Source: Acidobacteriota bacterium (GTDB lineage: Bacteria; Acidobacteriota; Thermoanaerobaculia; Thermoanaerobaculales; Sulfomarinibacteraceae). Taken from it: a DNA stretch of 14,403 nucleotides. Below the pieces are notes generated by a model. It was given only the letters and a program-made list of their open reading frames with translations. It was not told where the DNA came from and searched no databases. A program made the position numbers and the translations under genes. The stretch spans positions 1 to 14,403 of the forward strand of contig DAOWFV010000004.1 of the NCBI GenBank assembly GCA_030637805.1, in the 5' to 3' direction. This document shows, in pieces, positions 7,236 through 13,545 of this stretch. Each line of letters opens with the position of its first letter. The first letter of the stretch is position 1.

Positions 7236-7895
7236 CTAAGCCTGGCCGCCCTCGCCGCCCTGGCTGTAGCGCTGGCTGTCCATCTCGATAAAGGTCTCGA
7301 TCAGCATGTTGGAGGCAACCTCGATATCGCGCACGAAACGGGTGATCTTGGTGGTGTACCAGTTGTAGATCACCTGTGCCGGGATGGCGATGATCAGACC
7401 GGTCGCGGTCGTGATCAGAGCCTCGGAGATGCCCACGGCCACCGCGGCAGGATTGGTGAGGCCTTGCTCGGCGAGAGTCGCGAAGGACTTGATCATTCCC
7501 GCCACGGTGCCGAGGAAGCCGAGCATGGGCGCCACGTTTGCTGTCGTTGCGAGAACGCCGAGCCACTTCTCCAGCCTGTCGAGCTCATAGAGAGCCGCAT
7601 TCTCGATAGTCTTCTCGATGTCATCTCGGGGGTGGCCGTAGCGCAGCAGGCCGGCCTTCATGACCGAGGCGACTGGGCCCTTGTTCTGCTCGCAGACCTT
7701 GATCGCTTCCTTGACGTTTCGGTTAACCAACAGCGCCTTGCGAATCTTGGTCAAGAACTCGTTGACGTTGATCTTGGCCTTCGTGAAGATGATGAAGCGC
7801 TCGATCGCAACCGTGGCGGCCAGCACGGAGAAAAAGAGCAGCGGGTACATGAAGATCCCACCTTGGCGAAAATACTCTGCTACCTGTCCAGTCAC
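7236..7895 (-). CDS. exbB: MotA/TolQ/ExbB proton channel family protein
   Basis: 219 aa, first gene of the six-gene operon. Three membrane helices lie at about 14-36, 113-138 and 159-181. The family signatures are APMLGFLGTVAGMI and GISEALITTATGLIIAIPAQ, which supply the pore-lining threonines and small residues. It forms the proton-driven stator with ExbD and powers TonB. The start is a GTG at 7895 preceded by a very strong ribosome site, AGGAGGAGG, seven bases upstream. The 180 bp upstream to ruvC should hold the promoter, but I found no good -35/-10 pair there. ExbB, TolQ and AglR-type motility stators cannot be told apart on this evidence; the neighbouring TonB protein favours ExbB. Confidence 0.93.
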   Translation of the reverse strand: MTGQVAEYFRQGGIFMYPLLFFSVLAATVAIERFIIFTKAKINVNEFLTKIRKALLVNRNVKEAIKVCEQNKGPVASVMKAGLLRYGHPRDDIEKTIENAALYELDRLEKWLGVLATTANVAPMLGFLGTVAGMIKSFATLAEQGLTNPAAVAVGISEALITTATGLIIAIPAQVIYNWYTTKITRFVRDIEVASNMLIETFIEMDSQRYSQGGEGGQA

Positions 7896-7970
7896 GGTCT
7901 TGCCTCCTCCTGGTTAGAGTTCAAAGCCGGGGATGAGTTCCAAACCCATCCAGCGATCCATTTTGTACCA

Positions 7971-7980
7971 TCCAATTGGA
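7971..7980. other. 10 bp perfect palindrome upstream of exbB
   Basis: TCCAATTGGA is a perfect palindrome 76 bases upstream of the exbB start, in the only intergenic stretch that can hold the promoter of the six-gene operon. It could be an operator half or chance. It does not resemble a 19 bp Fur box. Confidence 0.2.
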
Positions 7981-8075
7981 CTCGAGCGAGCAATTCGAAT
8001 GCGCGGGCCCGATCGGTGCTCCACGCTTCATCCGAAAATGAAGGCAGGGCATCGTAGCACGGGCCTCTGGGGTCG

Positions 8076-8561
8076 TCAACGACATGCTTTCCAGGCCCCG
8101 AGGTGGACGTGGGTGAGGGCAACGGCCATGGCATCGGCGGCGTCGTGGGAGGGCGGGTCGGCCAGCCCGAGCAGACGCACGACCATGTAGATGATCTGCT
8201 GCTTCTCAGCCTGGCCGTGCCCAACGATCGCGGACTTGACCTGCGCCGGGGTGTAGGAAGAGACCTCGAGGTCAAAGCTCCCGAGCACGGCGAGGATGGC
8301 CCCACGGCTCTCCGCCAGGGAGAGACTCGACCTGGGGTTGAGGCCGGAAAACGAGGACTCGACGGCGGCACAATCGGGCGTTGTCTTTTCCACCACCTCG
8401 CCGAGGCGGCCCTGGAGATCAGCCAGGCGATGCTGCCGTTGGGCCCCGCGCGGACGCACGACGCCTGCGGACTCGAGATGATAGCGGTTGCCCTCGGCCG
8501 CCACCAGGGCCCATCCGGTGGCGCGGGACCCCGGATCGATGCCGAGAACGCGGATACCCAC
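8076..8561 (-). CDS. ruvC: Holliday junction endonuclease RuvC
   Basis: Resolves Holliday junctions by paired symmetric nicks, acting with RuvAB. Counted from the GTG at 8561 (161 aa), the four acidic catalytic residues of the RNase-H-like fold are D9 (LGIDPGSRATGW), E68 (AAVESSFSGLNPRSS), D140 and D143 (SHDAADAMAVAL). YTPAQVKSAIVGHGQAEKQQI is the conserved DNA-binding block. The frame stays open upstream for 18 codons, but RuvC proteins begin almost at the first beta strand, so GTG 8561 is preferred; its ribosome site is weak and lies within an inverted repeat. yebC lies upstream, the usual order, but ruvA and ruvB do not follow: the next gene is exbB. Confidence 0.95.
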   Translation of the reverse strand: MGIRVLGIDPGSRATGWALVAAEGNRYHLESAGVVRPRGAQRQHRLADLQGRLGEVVEKTTPDCAAVESSFSGLNPRSSLSLAESRGAILAVLGSFDLEVSSYTPAQVKSAIVGHGQAEKQQIIYMVVRLLGLADPPSHDAADAMAVALTHVHLGAWKACR

Positions 8562-8610
8562 CCAGCCAGCATATCTCACCAGCTTTCTGCTTCGGCCGAC
8601 GATGCACCCG

Positions 8611-8636
8611 CCCATTCCGGCTCCCGCCGGAACGGG
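8611..8636 (-). other. strong hairpin with GNRA-type loop
   Basis: On the minus strand CCCGTTCCGGC pairs with GCCGGAATGGG across a GGGA loop. That gives 11 pairs, one of them a G-U wobble that works only in minus-strand RNA (it is an A-C mismatch on the plus strand). The GGGA loop fits the GNRA tetraloop pattern. No T-run follows, so it is not an intrinsic terminator. It lies inside the inverted-repeat element. Confidence 0.6.
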
Positions 8637-8666
8637 TCCCTACCCAGCGGTTTTTCTCGCCTCGGG

Positions 8667-8689
8667 GTACTCGACGTACTATCGAGTAC
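8667..8689. other. 8 bp perfect dyad in the yebC-ruvC gap
   Basis: GTACTCGA and TCGAGTAC flank a 7-base spacer, near the middle of the inverted-repeat element. It could be an RNA hairpin or a protein-binding dyad. GTACT occurs again in the spacer itself. Confidence 0.6.
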
Positions 8690-8771
8690 GCCTACGCGCC
8701 CCTCGGGTCGAAAACGCCACTGTGCACGGCACCTCGCCGCCCTCGCGACGGAACCCGGTGAGATATGCGGG

Positions 8772-9521
8772 CTAGGAGTCCGCTAGAAGCTCGTCGTCGA
8801 TGTCGAAGTTGGCCCACACGTTCTGCACATCCTCGTGGTCCTCGAAGGCTTCCATGAGGCGGATCATCTGTTGGGCCGCCTTGCCTTCGAGTCGGGTGGT
8901 GGTCGAGGGCTCCATCTCGAACTGGGCGACCTCGACGGGGACTCCCCCCTCCTCGATGAGCTCCTTGACCTGGTGCAGCTCCTCCGGGGCGGTGAACACG
9001 CGGTAGTAGTCCTCGTCGTCGGTGTCGAGATCCTCCGCACCCGCTTCCAGGACCAGCTCCAAAAACGAGTCCTCGTCGAGATCTGGGGTGCGCTGGACGA
9101 GGATAAGGCCCTTGCGGGTGAACAGCCACGACACACAACCATTCTCGCCGAGGTTGCCGCCGTTCTTGGAGAAGAGATGACGGATCTCCGGCGTGGTCCG
9201 GTTGCGGTTATCGGTGAGAAGCTCCAGCATCACCGCCGCTCCCCCGGGACCATAACCTTCGAAGCTCAGCTCCTCGTAGCTCACGCCGGGCAGCTCGCCG
9301 GTCCCGCGCTGGATGGCGCGCTTGATGTTGTCGGCCGGCATGTTGGCCGCCTTGGCGGCCGCGACGGCCGCGCGCAGGCGGGGGTTGGCGTCGGGGTCCC
9401 CCCCGCCCTCACGTGCGGCAACGGTGATTTCGCGGATGATTTTTGTGAAGAGCTTGCCCCGCTTGGCATCGGCTCGACCCTTCTTGTGCTTAATGGTGCT
9501 CCACTTGCTGTGGCCCGACAT
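8772..9521 (-). CDS. yebC: YebC/PmpR/TACO1 family protein
   Basis: 249 aa, full length for the family. The N-terminus MSGHSKWSTIKHKKGRADAKRGKLFTKI is diagnostic. AAKAANMPADNIKRAIQRG, the YEGYGPGG-like block FEGYGPGGAAVMLE, TDNRNRT and NGGNLGENGCVSWLF follow in order. Members are described as transcriptional regulators (PmpR in Pseudomonas) and, in recent work on TACO1/YebC, as translation factors that help ribosomes through polyproline; which applies here is not visible. That second role is notable because the divergent neighbour is a very proline-rich protein. ATG 9521 is preceded by GGGAGG with a short spacer. The next gene downstream on its strand is ruvC. Confidence 0.96.
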   Translation of the reverse strand: MSGHSKWSTIKHKKGRADAKRGKLFTKIIREITVAAREGGGDPDANPRLRAAVAAAKAANMPADNIKRAIQRGTGELPGVSYEELSFEGYGPGGAAVMLELLTDNRNRTTPEIRHLFSKNGGNLGENGCVSWLFTRKGLILVQRTPDLDEDSFLELVLEAGAEDLDTDDEDYYRVFTAPEELHQVKELIEEGGVPVEVAQFEMEPSTTTRLEGKAAQQMIRLMEAFEDHEDVQNVWANFDIDDELLADS

Positions 9522-9536
9522 AACGCCTCCCTCAGG

Positions 9537-9557
9537 GGGTTCATCTCTGATGAACCC
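9537..9557 (-). promoter_or_regulatory. hairpin in the yebC leader, next to its ribosome-binding site
   Basis: GGGTTCATC and GATGAACCC form a perfect 9 bp stem with a 3-base loop. It lies between the predicted yebC -10 (9569-9574) and the Shine-Dalgarno GGGAGG, so it would sit at the start of the mRNA leader. It may stabilise the 5' end, control translation, or be a DNA operator dyad. Confidence 0.6.
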
Positions 9558-9568
9558 GAAGCGCGCGT

Positions 9569-9574
9569 ATTATA
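9569..9574 (-). promoter_or_regulatory. -10 element of the yebC promoter
   Basis: A perfect TATAAT on the minus strand, about 48 bases upstream of the yebC ATG. No good -35 is found at 16-18 bp spacing (the bases there are G-rich), so the promoter may depend on an activator or be weak. It is divergent from the kinase promoter. Confidence 0.5.
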
Positions 9575-9620
9575 GCCTTATGAGCCGCGGTCCCCGCCGT
9601 CGAAGCTGCGGGGCCTTCGG

Positions 9621-9648
9621 TTGACTTTGGAAACCTGTCGCACATAAT
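9621..9648 (+). promoter_or_regulatory. sigma-70-type promoter of the kinase gene
   Basis: TTGACT (9621-9626), a 16-base spacer, then CATAAT (9643-9648): five of six matches to each consensus box. A start near 9655 would give a leader of roughly 37 nt to ATG 9692. The upstream in-frame ATG at 9647 falls inside the -10 element and therefore cannot be the start if this promoter is used. Confidence 0.7.
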
Positions 9649-9691
9649 GATAATGGACTCTTCGACAGGTAGAGCCACCAGGGGCGAGTTA

Positions 9692-12367
9692 ATGAGTGCG
9701 AATATTCTTCTGATCGAATACGAGCCGCGGTATGTGGAGCACGTCCGCACGGCGCTGGCAGATCCCGCCTACCGGCTGGAGGTGGTCGGCGACATCGACG
9801 GCGCGGTGGACCGCTGTGCCCACTTCGAACCGATCCTGGTGATTATTACCTCGGTGCTGCCAAATCTCAAGATCGAAGACGCCATCACCCAGCTGCGGGG
9901 ACGCGCCGGGTTGCGGGTGACCCCTTTCCTGATTCTCATGTCCGGCTACCGCGGGGACGACCCGCAGGGAGACGCCGCCCGGTATGGAGCTCAGGACATC
10001 CTCGAGCGGCCCTTCGGAGCGAAGGCGCTGGCCGAACGGGTCAAGTTGCTGCTCAAGTCAGCCCCGAGCTCGGCCGCGACGCAGGCCATTCCCGAGGACA
10101 TGCTCGAGGCACTGCGCCGCAGCGCCGGTCTCTCCGGAGATGGGAGCTCGGTCACTTCGGACGAGCTCTTTGGAGACATCCTCTCGGACGTGGAGGGCGG
10201 TGAGCAGCCGCCGGTCGTGCCGCCGACCGGCCCAAAGCCGGCTCCAAAGCCAGCTCCAAAGGCAGCTCCGAAGCCAGCTCCGAAGCCAAAGGTTTCACGG
10301 GTGGATCAGGCGCTGGCCGATATTCTCGACGCAAGCAAGCCCGCGCCACCGCCTCGGAGAGACACTTCGATCGACGCTGATGTCGATGCGATGCTCTCGG
10401 AGACCCTGGCCGGTCTTGATCTCAAGCCGTCCAAGGTGCAGGCGCCGCCGCCCTCGGCGGAAAAGCCCCCGCCACCGAAGCCCGCTCCCCCGAAAGAGAA
10501 GACCGCAGCCAAAGAGGTCCCGGCGGCCCCGGCGGGTGAAGGTGAATTCGGGCAGTACATCATCGAGGAGCACATCGCGACCGGCGGCATGGCTGAGGTC
10601 TACAAGGCCCGGATGATGGGGATGGAGGGATTCCAGAAAACAGTCGCCATCAAGCGGATCCTCTCCAACCTGACGGACAATGAAGAGTTCGTCAACATGT
10701 TCATCGACGAGGCCAAGCTCGCTGCCCAGCTCAACCACAACAACATCATCCACATCTACGAGTTGGGCAAGATCGACAGCTCCCATTACATTGCTATGGA
10801 GTTCATCGCGGGCCGCGACCTCCGTTCCATCTTGGAGGAGTGCCGCGAGCGCGGCCTGAAGGTGCCGATCGGCCTCGCCCTGTACATCACGACCCTGCTC
10901 GCCTCCGCACTCGACTACGCACACAAGAAGCGCGACTTCGAGAACCGCGACCTCGGCCTCGTCCACCGTGACGTCTCGCCGCAGAACGTCCTCATTTCAA
11001 CCGAGGGGGACGTCAAGCTCTGTGATTTCGGTATTGCCAAGGCCGCCTCCAAGGCTTCCCACACACGGGCCGGGGCCCTGAAGGGCAAGCTGCAGTACAT
11101 GTCCCCCGAACAGGCGTGGGGCAAGGACATCGATCACCGGTCCGACATCTTCTCTCTCGGCCTGGTGCTTTACGAGATGCTGACCTCGGAGCAGGTCTTC
11201 GCCGGCGACTCGGAGCTTTCGGTCCTCGAGCAGGTGCGCAACCCCAGAGTTACTGCGCCTTCGAACAGGAATCCGGAGGTGGATCCCGAGATCGACGGCG
11301 CCGTCCTCAGGGCCCTGGAGCCTGGCCGGGAGGAGCGTTACCAGTCGGCTAAGGAGCTTCAGCAGGACCTCGAGGCCATCCTGCGCGAGCACGGGTGGTC
11401 GCCGGACAGCGTCACCCTCGGCCGCTTCCTCGAGGAGCTCGATGCCGGTGACGAAATCACCCACGTGGAGGAAGCTCCTGCGGGCGCCGGAATCCCGCCG
11501 CCTATCGAGCGGCCTCCGGAAGACGAAGGAGCTGCCGAATCTGCCGAGCCGGAAGAGGTGCCGGAACCTGGATTGCTATCAGAGCCGGAGGTGGTTCCCG
11601 AGGCGGTGGAAGATGCCGGTGTGGAGGCTGTCGCTGCGGCCGAGAGCGGAGGCAGGAAGCGCCTTTGGATGCTGCTCGGCGCGCTGGTGTTGGTCGTGGC
11701 CGCTGTCGGCCTGTGGTACGTCTTCGGTCGTGGGGGCCGCGAGACTGTGACGCCTCCGATGGCGCCAGTTTTCACCGAGACCCCGACGCCGGCGGCCGAG
11801 GAAGGTCTCCTTACCGAAGAGGAGATGCTGGAGCAGGCGCGGGTCGTCGCGGCGGCCGAGATCGCCAAGCAGGAGGAGGATCTGCGCAAACGCCTCGAGG
11901 AAGAGTTCCCGACGCCTACGCCGATTCCTCCCACGGCGACCCCGACTGTGACGGAGACCCCAACGCCCGAGCCGTCGCCGACCGCGACGCCGGTGCCTCC
12001 GACGGCAACGCCGGTGCCTCCGACGGCAACGCCGGTGCCTCCGACGCCGACGCCGTCGGTGCGCGAGGGCGACATCGTGGTGTTGGGTGCCGGTGTCACC
12101 CAGCCGGTCGCGATGCAGAAGCAAGAACCCGATTACCCGCCGTTGGCCCGTCAGATGCGGGTAGAAGGATCGGTGGGAGCCGAGGTCCTGGTCGGAGTCG
12201 ACGGTGCAGTAGAGCAGGTGCGGATTCTCAGTGTCTCGCGTACCGGGGTTGGCTTCGAAAAGGCAACTGAGGAGGCGCTCGGCAAGTGGCACTTCAAACC
12301 GGCGACAAAAAATGGAGTCCGGGTGCGGATGTGGGTTAAGGTCCGTGTACCGTTCAAGGTTCGATAG
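9692..12367 (+). CDS. Ser/Thr protein kinase with N-terminal degenerate receiver and C-terminal TonB domain
   Basis: 891 aa from ATG 9692 (GGGGCGAG upstream; the ATG at 9647 lies in the promoter). Residues 3-123 form a response-regulator receiver fold, but the key residues are replaced. The acidic pair is E9-Y10, the phospho-acceptor position is T53 (ITSVLP), the usual Ser/Thr is kept as S84, and the Lys is R106 (ERPF). A Lys/Pro/Ala-rich linker follows (about 171-283). The kinase domain (about 288-565) looks active: glycine loop IATGGMAEVY, K321 in VAIK, E340, HRD at 425-427 with N432, DFG at 445-447, and SPE at 471-473. An acidic stretch leads to one membrane helix (about 657-677, WMLLGALVLVVAAVGLWYVF). 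A charged helix (about 706-740), a Thr/Pro-rich linker and a TonB C-terminal domain (about 803-891, DYPPLARQMRVEGSV and KWHFKP) complete it. This puts the kinase in the cytoplasm and the TonB domain in the periplasm. Signal and targets are unknown. Confidence 0.93.
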   Translation: MSANILLIEYEPRYVEHVRTALADPAYRLEVVGDIDGAVDRCAHFEPILVIITSVLPNLKIEDAITQLRGRAGLRVTPFLILMSGYRGDDPQGDAARYGAQDILERPFGAKALAERVKLLLKSAPSSAATQAIPEDMLEALRRSAGLSGDGSSVTSDELFGDILSDVEGGEQPPVVPPTGPKPAPKPAPKAAPKPAPKPKVSRVDQALADILDASKPAPPPRRDTSIDADVDAMLSETLAGLDLKPSKVQAPPPSAEKPPPPKPAPPKEKTAAKEVPAAPAGEGEFGQYIIEEHIATGGMAEVYKARMMGMEGFQKTVAIKRILSNLTDNEEFVNMFIDEAKLAAQLNHNNIIHIYELGKIDSSHYIAMEFIAGRDLRSILEECRERGLKVPIGLALYITTLLASALDYAHKKRDFENRDLGLVHRDVSPQNVLISTEGDVKLCDFGIAKAASKASHTRAGALKGKLQYMSPEQAWGKDIDHRSDIFSLGLVLYEMLTSEQVFAGDSELSVLEQVRNPRVTAPSNRNPEVDPEIDGAVLRALEPGREERYQSAKELQQDLEAILREHGWSPDSVTLGRFLEELDAGDEITHVEEAPAGAGIPPPIERPPEDEGAAESAEPEEVPEPGLLSEPEVVPEAVEDAGVEAVAAAESGGRKRLWMLLGALVLVVAAVGLWYVFGRGGRETVTPPMAPVFTETPTPAAEEGLLTEEEMLEQARVVAAAEIAKQEEDLRKRLEEEFPTPTPIPPTATPTVTETPTPEPSPTATPVPPTATPVPPTATPVPPTPTPSVREGDIVVLGAGVTQPVAMQKQEPDYPPLARQMRVEGSVGAEVLVGVDGAVEQVRILSVSRTGVGFEKATEEALGKWHFKPATKNGVRVRMWVKVRVPFKVR
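10232..10291 (+). repeat. 12 bp tandem repeat coding for KPAP units
   Basis: Five imperfect copies of a 12-base unit (CCAAAGCCAGCT-like) inside the kinase gene encode a PKPA-type linker after the receiver domain. Such low-complexity linkers vary in copy number. Confidence 0.8.
11980..12042 (+). repeat. 21 bp tandem repeat coding for TATPVPP units
   Basis: Three copies of a 21-base unit. The second (12001-12021) and third (12022-12042) are identical and the first differs at a few bases. They encode TATPVPP repeats in the periplasmic Thr/Pro linker between the membrane helix and the TonB domain. Exact identity suggests recent slippage and a changeable linker length. Confidence 0.85.
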
Positions 12368-12382
12368 AGGTAGGAGGAGAAG

Positions 12383-12610
12383 ATGTCTAGTCTTTCTGAT
12401 TCCCAGAAGAAGTTCTACGAAGAAGCGCTCCAACAGACGAAATCTGAGGTCGAGGACCTCGAGGCTCAGATCCAGGAGGAGCTCGGCCGCGTCAAGCAGA
12501 AGATCGCCGATCTGCAGGCCGCACAAAAGGCCGCCCGGCAGATGTACGACGCAGCGTGCCAGCGCCTGGGGATTCCGAATGACCTGGAGGAGGAAGATAC
12601 CGGGGGCTAG
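12383..12610 (+). CDS. small coiled-coil protein downstream of the kinase
   Basis: 75 aa (MSSLSDSQKKFYEEALQQ start). Almost the whole chain is a charged, heptad-like helix (VEDLEAQIQEELGRVKQKIADLQAAQKAARQMY), then RLGIPNDLEEEDTGG. It has no signal peptide, no membrane segment and one cysteine. The ribosome site AGGAGGAGA sits just before the ATG, and the gene begins 15 bp after the kinase stop, so the two are almost surely co-transcribed. I do not recognise a family. A cytoplasmic partner or substrate of the kinase is a guess from position; Ser and Thr residues in the first 20 positions could be targets. Confidence 0.8.
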   Translation: MSSLSDSQKKFYEEALQQTKSEVEDLEAQIQEELGRVKQKIADLQAAQKAARQMYDAACQRLGIPNDLEEEDTGG

Positions 12611-12744
12611 CGATGCGCGCCGCCGGCTCCTTTGGGGTTTCGCGGGTTGAAGCAGGGGACCACCGGCAATTCCCCGAATGAAAGGCCTCCCGTAAAGGGG
12701 GGTCATCTGCGCAAGCTGCGGCGTCGGAGGAGACGGAGCAGTCT

Positions 12745-13545
12745 ATGGCCAACGACAAAACAGGGCCCCACGGCCTTTGGATCAAGTGTTCCGGGTGTGG
12801 AGAAATCCTCTACCACCGCGAGGTTTCGGGGAATCACTACGTCTGTCCCCGGTGCGGGTATCACTTTCGCATCTCGGCCGATCTGCGTCTGAAGATGCTC
12901 TTCGACAACGGTCGCTACAAGCGGCTGTTCGGAAAGATCCGCTCCAGCGATCCCCTCGGTTTCGTGGACACCAAACCGTACACCGAACGACTCAAGGTCT
13001 ATAACAAGAAGTTCTCGGGCAGCGACGCCGTGGTGGTGGGTCAGGGAGAAATTCTCAAGGTGTGCGCGGTGGTTGCGGCCATGGAGTACGGGTTCATGGG
13101 TGGATCGATGGGCTCGGCGGTGGGCGAGAAGCTGGCCCGCGCCACCGAACGCTGCGTCGATCGCAAGCTCCCGCTTGTCATTGTCTCGTGTTCGGGAGGC
13201 GCACGCATGCAGGAGGGAATCCTGTCTCTGATGCAGCTCGGAAAGATCTCGGCCGGTCTTGCGCGGATGCGCGCCCGCGCCCTTCCCTTCATCTCGATTC
13301 TCACGGACCCGACCACTGGAGGCGTCACGGCGAGCTACGCCATGCTCGGCGACCTCAACATCGCCGAACCGGGCGCGCTGATCGGATTTGCCGGCCCGCG
13401 GGTCATCGAGCAGACCATTCGCCAGACACTTCCCGAGGGTTTCCAACGCTCGGAATTTCTGGTTGAGCACGGGATGCTCGACATGGTGGTGCCGAGACCC
13501 GAGATGAAGACCACTGTCGCCCGATGTCTGTCTCTTCTGCGCTGA
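12745..13545 (+). CDS. accD: acetyl-CoA carboxylase carboxyltransferase subunit beta
   Basis: 266 aa. With AccA it transfers CO2 from carboxybiotin to acetyl-CoA, making malonyl-CoA for fatty-acid synthesis. The N-terminal zinc ribbon has all four cysteines: C15, C18 (CSGC) and C34, C37 (CPRC). The crotonase-like core shows SGGARMQEG (150-158), the GGVTASYAMLGDLNIAEPGA block from 192, and GFAGPRVIEQTI (214-225), the oxyanion-hole and CoA-binding regions. It is slightly shorter than the usual 280-300 aa because the extension before GLWIKC is short. GGAG lies about seven bases before the ATG. The gap of 134 bp after the small coiled-coil gene has no clear terminator or promoter. The stop overlaps the folC start. 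Confidence 0.97.
   Translation: MANDKTGPHGLWIKCSGCGEILYHREVSGNHYVCPRCGYHFRISADLRLKMLFDNGRYKRLFGKIRSSDPLGFVDTKPYTERLKVYNKKFSGSDAVVVGQGEILKVCAVVAAMEYGFMGGSMGSAVGEKLARATERCVDRKLPLVIVSCSGGARMQEGILSLMQLGKISAGLARMRARALPFISILTDPTTGGVTASYAMLGDLNIAEPGALIGFAGPRVIEQTIRQTLPEGFQRSEFLVEHGMLDMVVPRPEMKTTVARCLSLLR

Larger units (their letters stand above)
8564..8773 (-). repeat. 210 bp intergenic element with 17 bp inverted ends between yebC and ruvC
   Basis: The whole gap between yebC and ruvC is bounded by AGCCAGCATATCTCACC (8564-8580) and GGTGAGATATGCGGGCT (8757-8773), inverted repeats matching at 16 of 17 positions. The right copy overlaps the yebC stop codon. The left copy ends two bases before the ruvC GTG and contains its only purine-rich ribosome-site candidate. 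Inside are an 11 bp hairpin (8611-8636) and an 8 bp dyad (8667-8689). No open frame in it looks coding, and I see no target-site duplication. It is either a small non-autonomous mobile or palindromic repeat, or a structured RNA in the yebC-ruvC transcript whose closing stem hides the ruvC start. Confidence 0.55.

Noticed and set aside
7960..7995. Promoter for the exbB operon (TTGCTC and TACAAA on the minus strand)
   Set aside because: The spacer would be 20 bases and both boxes are poor matches, so this is not enough to annotate.
7892..8075. Possible small gene just upstream of exbB, ending in TGA overlapping the exbB GTG
   Set aside because: The frame is open and its end looks faintly protein-like (AGWVWNSS), but it has no ATG or GTG between the ruvC stop and its end. 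It continues from a shadow frame of ruvC.
8581..8756. Coding content inside the yebC-ruvC gap
   Set aside because: Frames crossing it are Arg/Pro-rich, change character at the gene borders and lack ribosome sites, so no gene is supported.
9592..9613. Hairpin CCCCGC...GCGGGG upstream of the kinase promoter
   Set aside because: Six pairs with a 10-base loop and no T-run, in GC-rich sequence where such stems are common. It does not work as a terminator and has no further support as an operator.
12613..12681. 22-codon open frame after the small coiled-coil gene
   Set aside because: No ribosome site and no recognisable sequence. Short frames like this are expected by chance.
11579..12706. 375-codon minus-strand frame opposite the end of the kinase gene
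   Set aside because: Long stretches of Arg come from the complement of Pro/Thr repeat codons, and the frame runs through the well-supported small gene as well.
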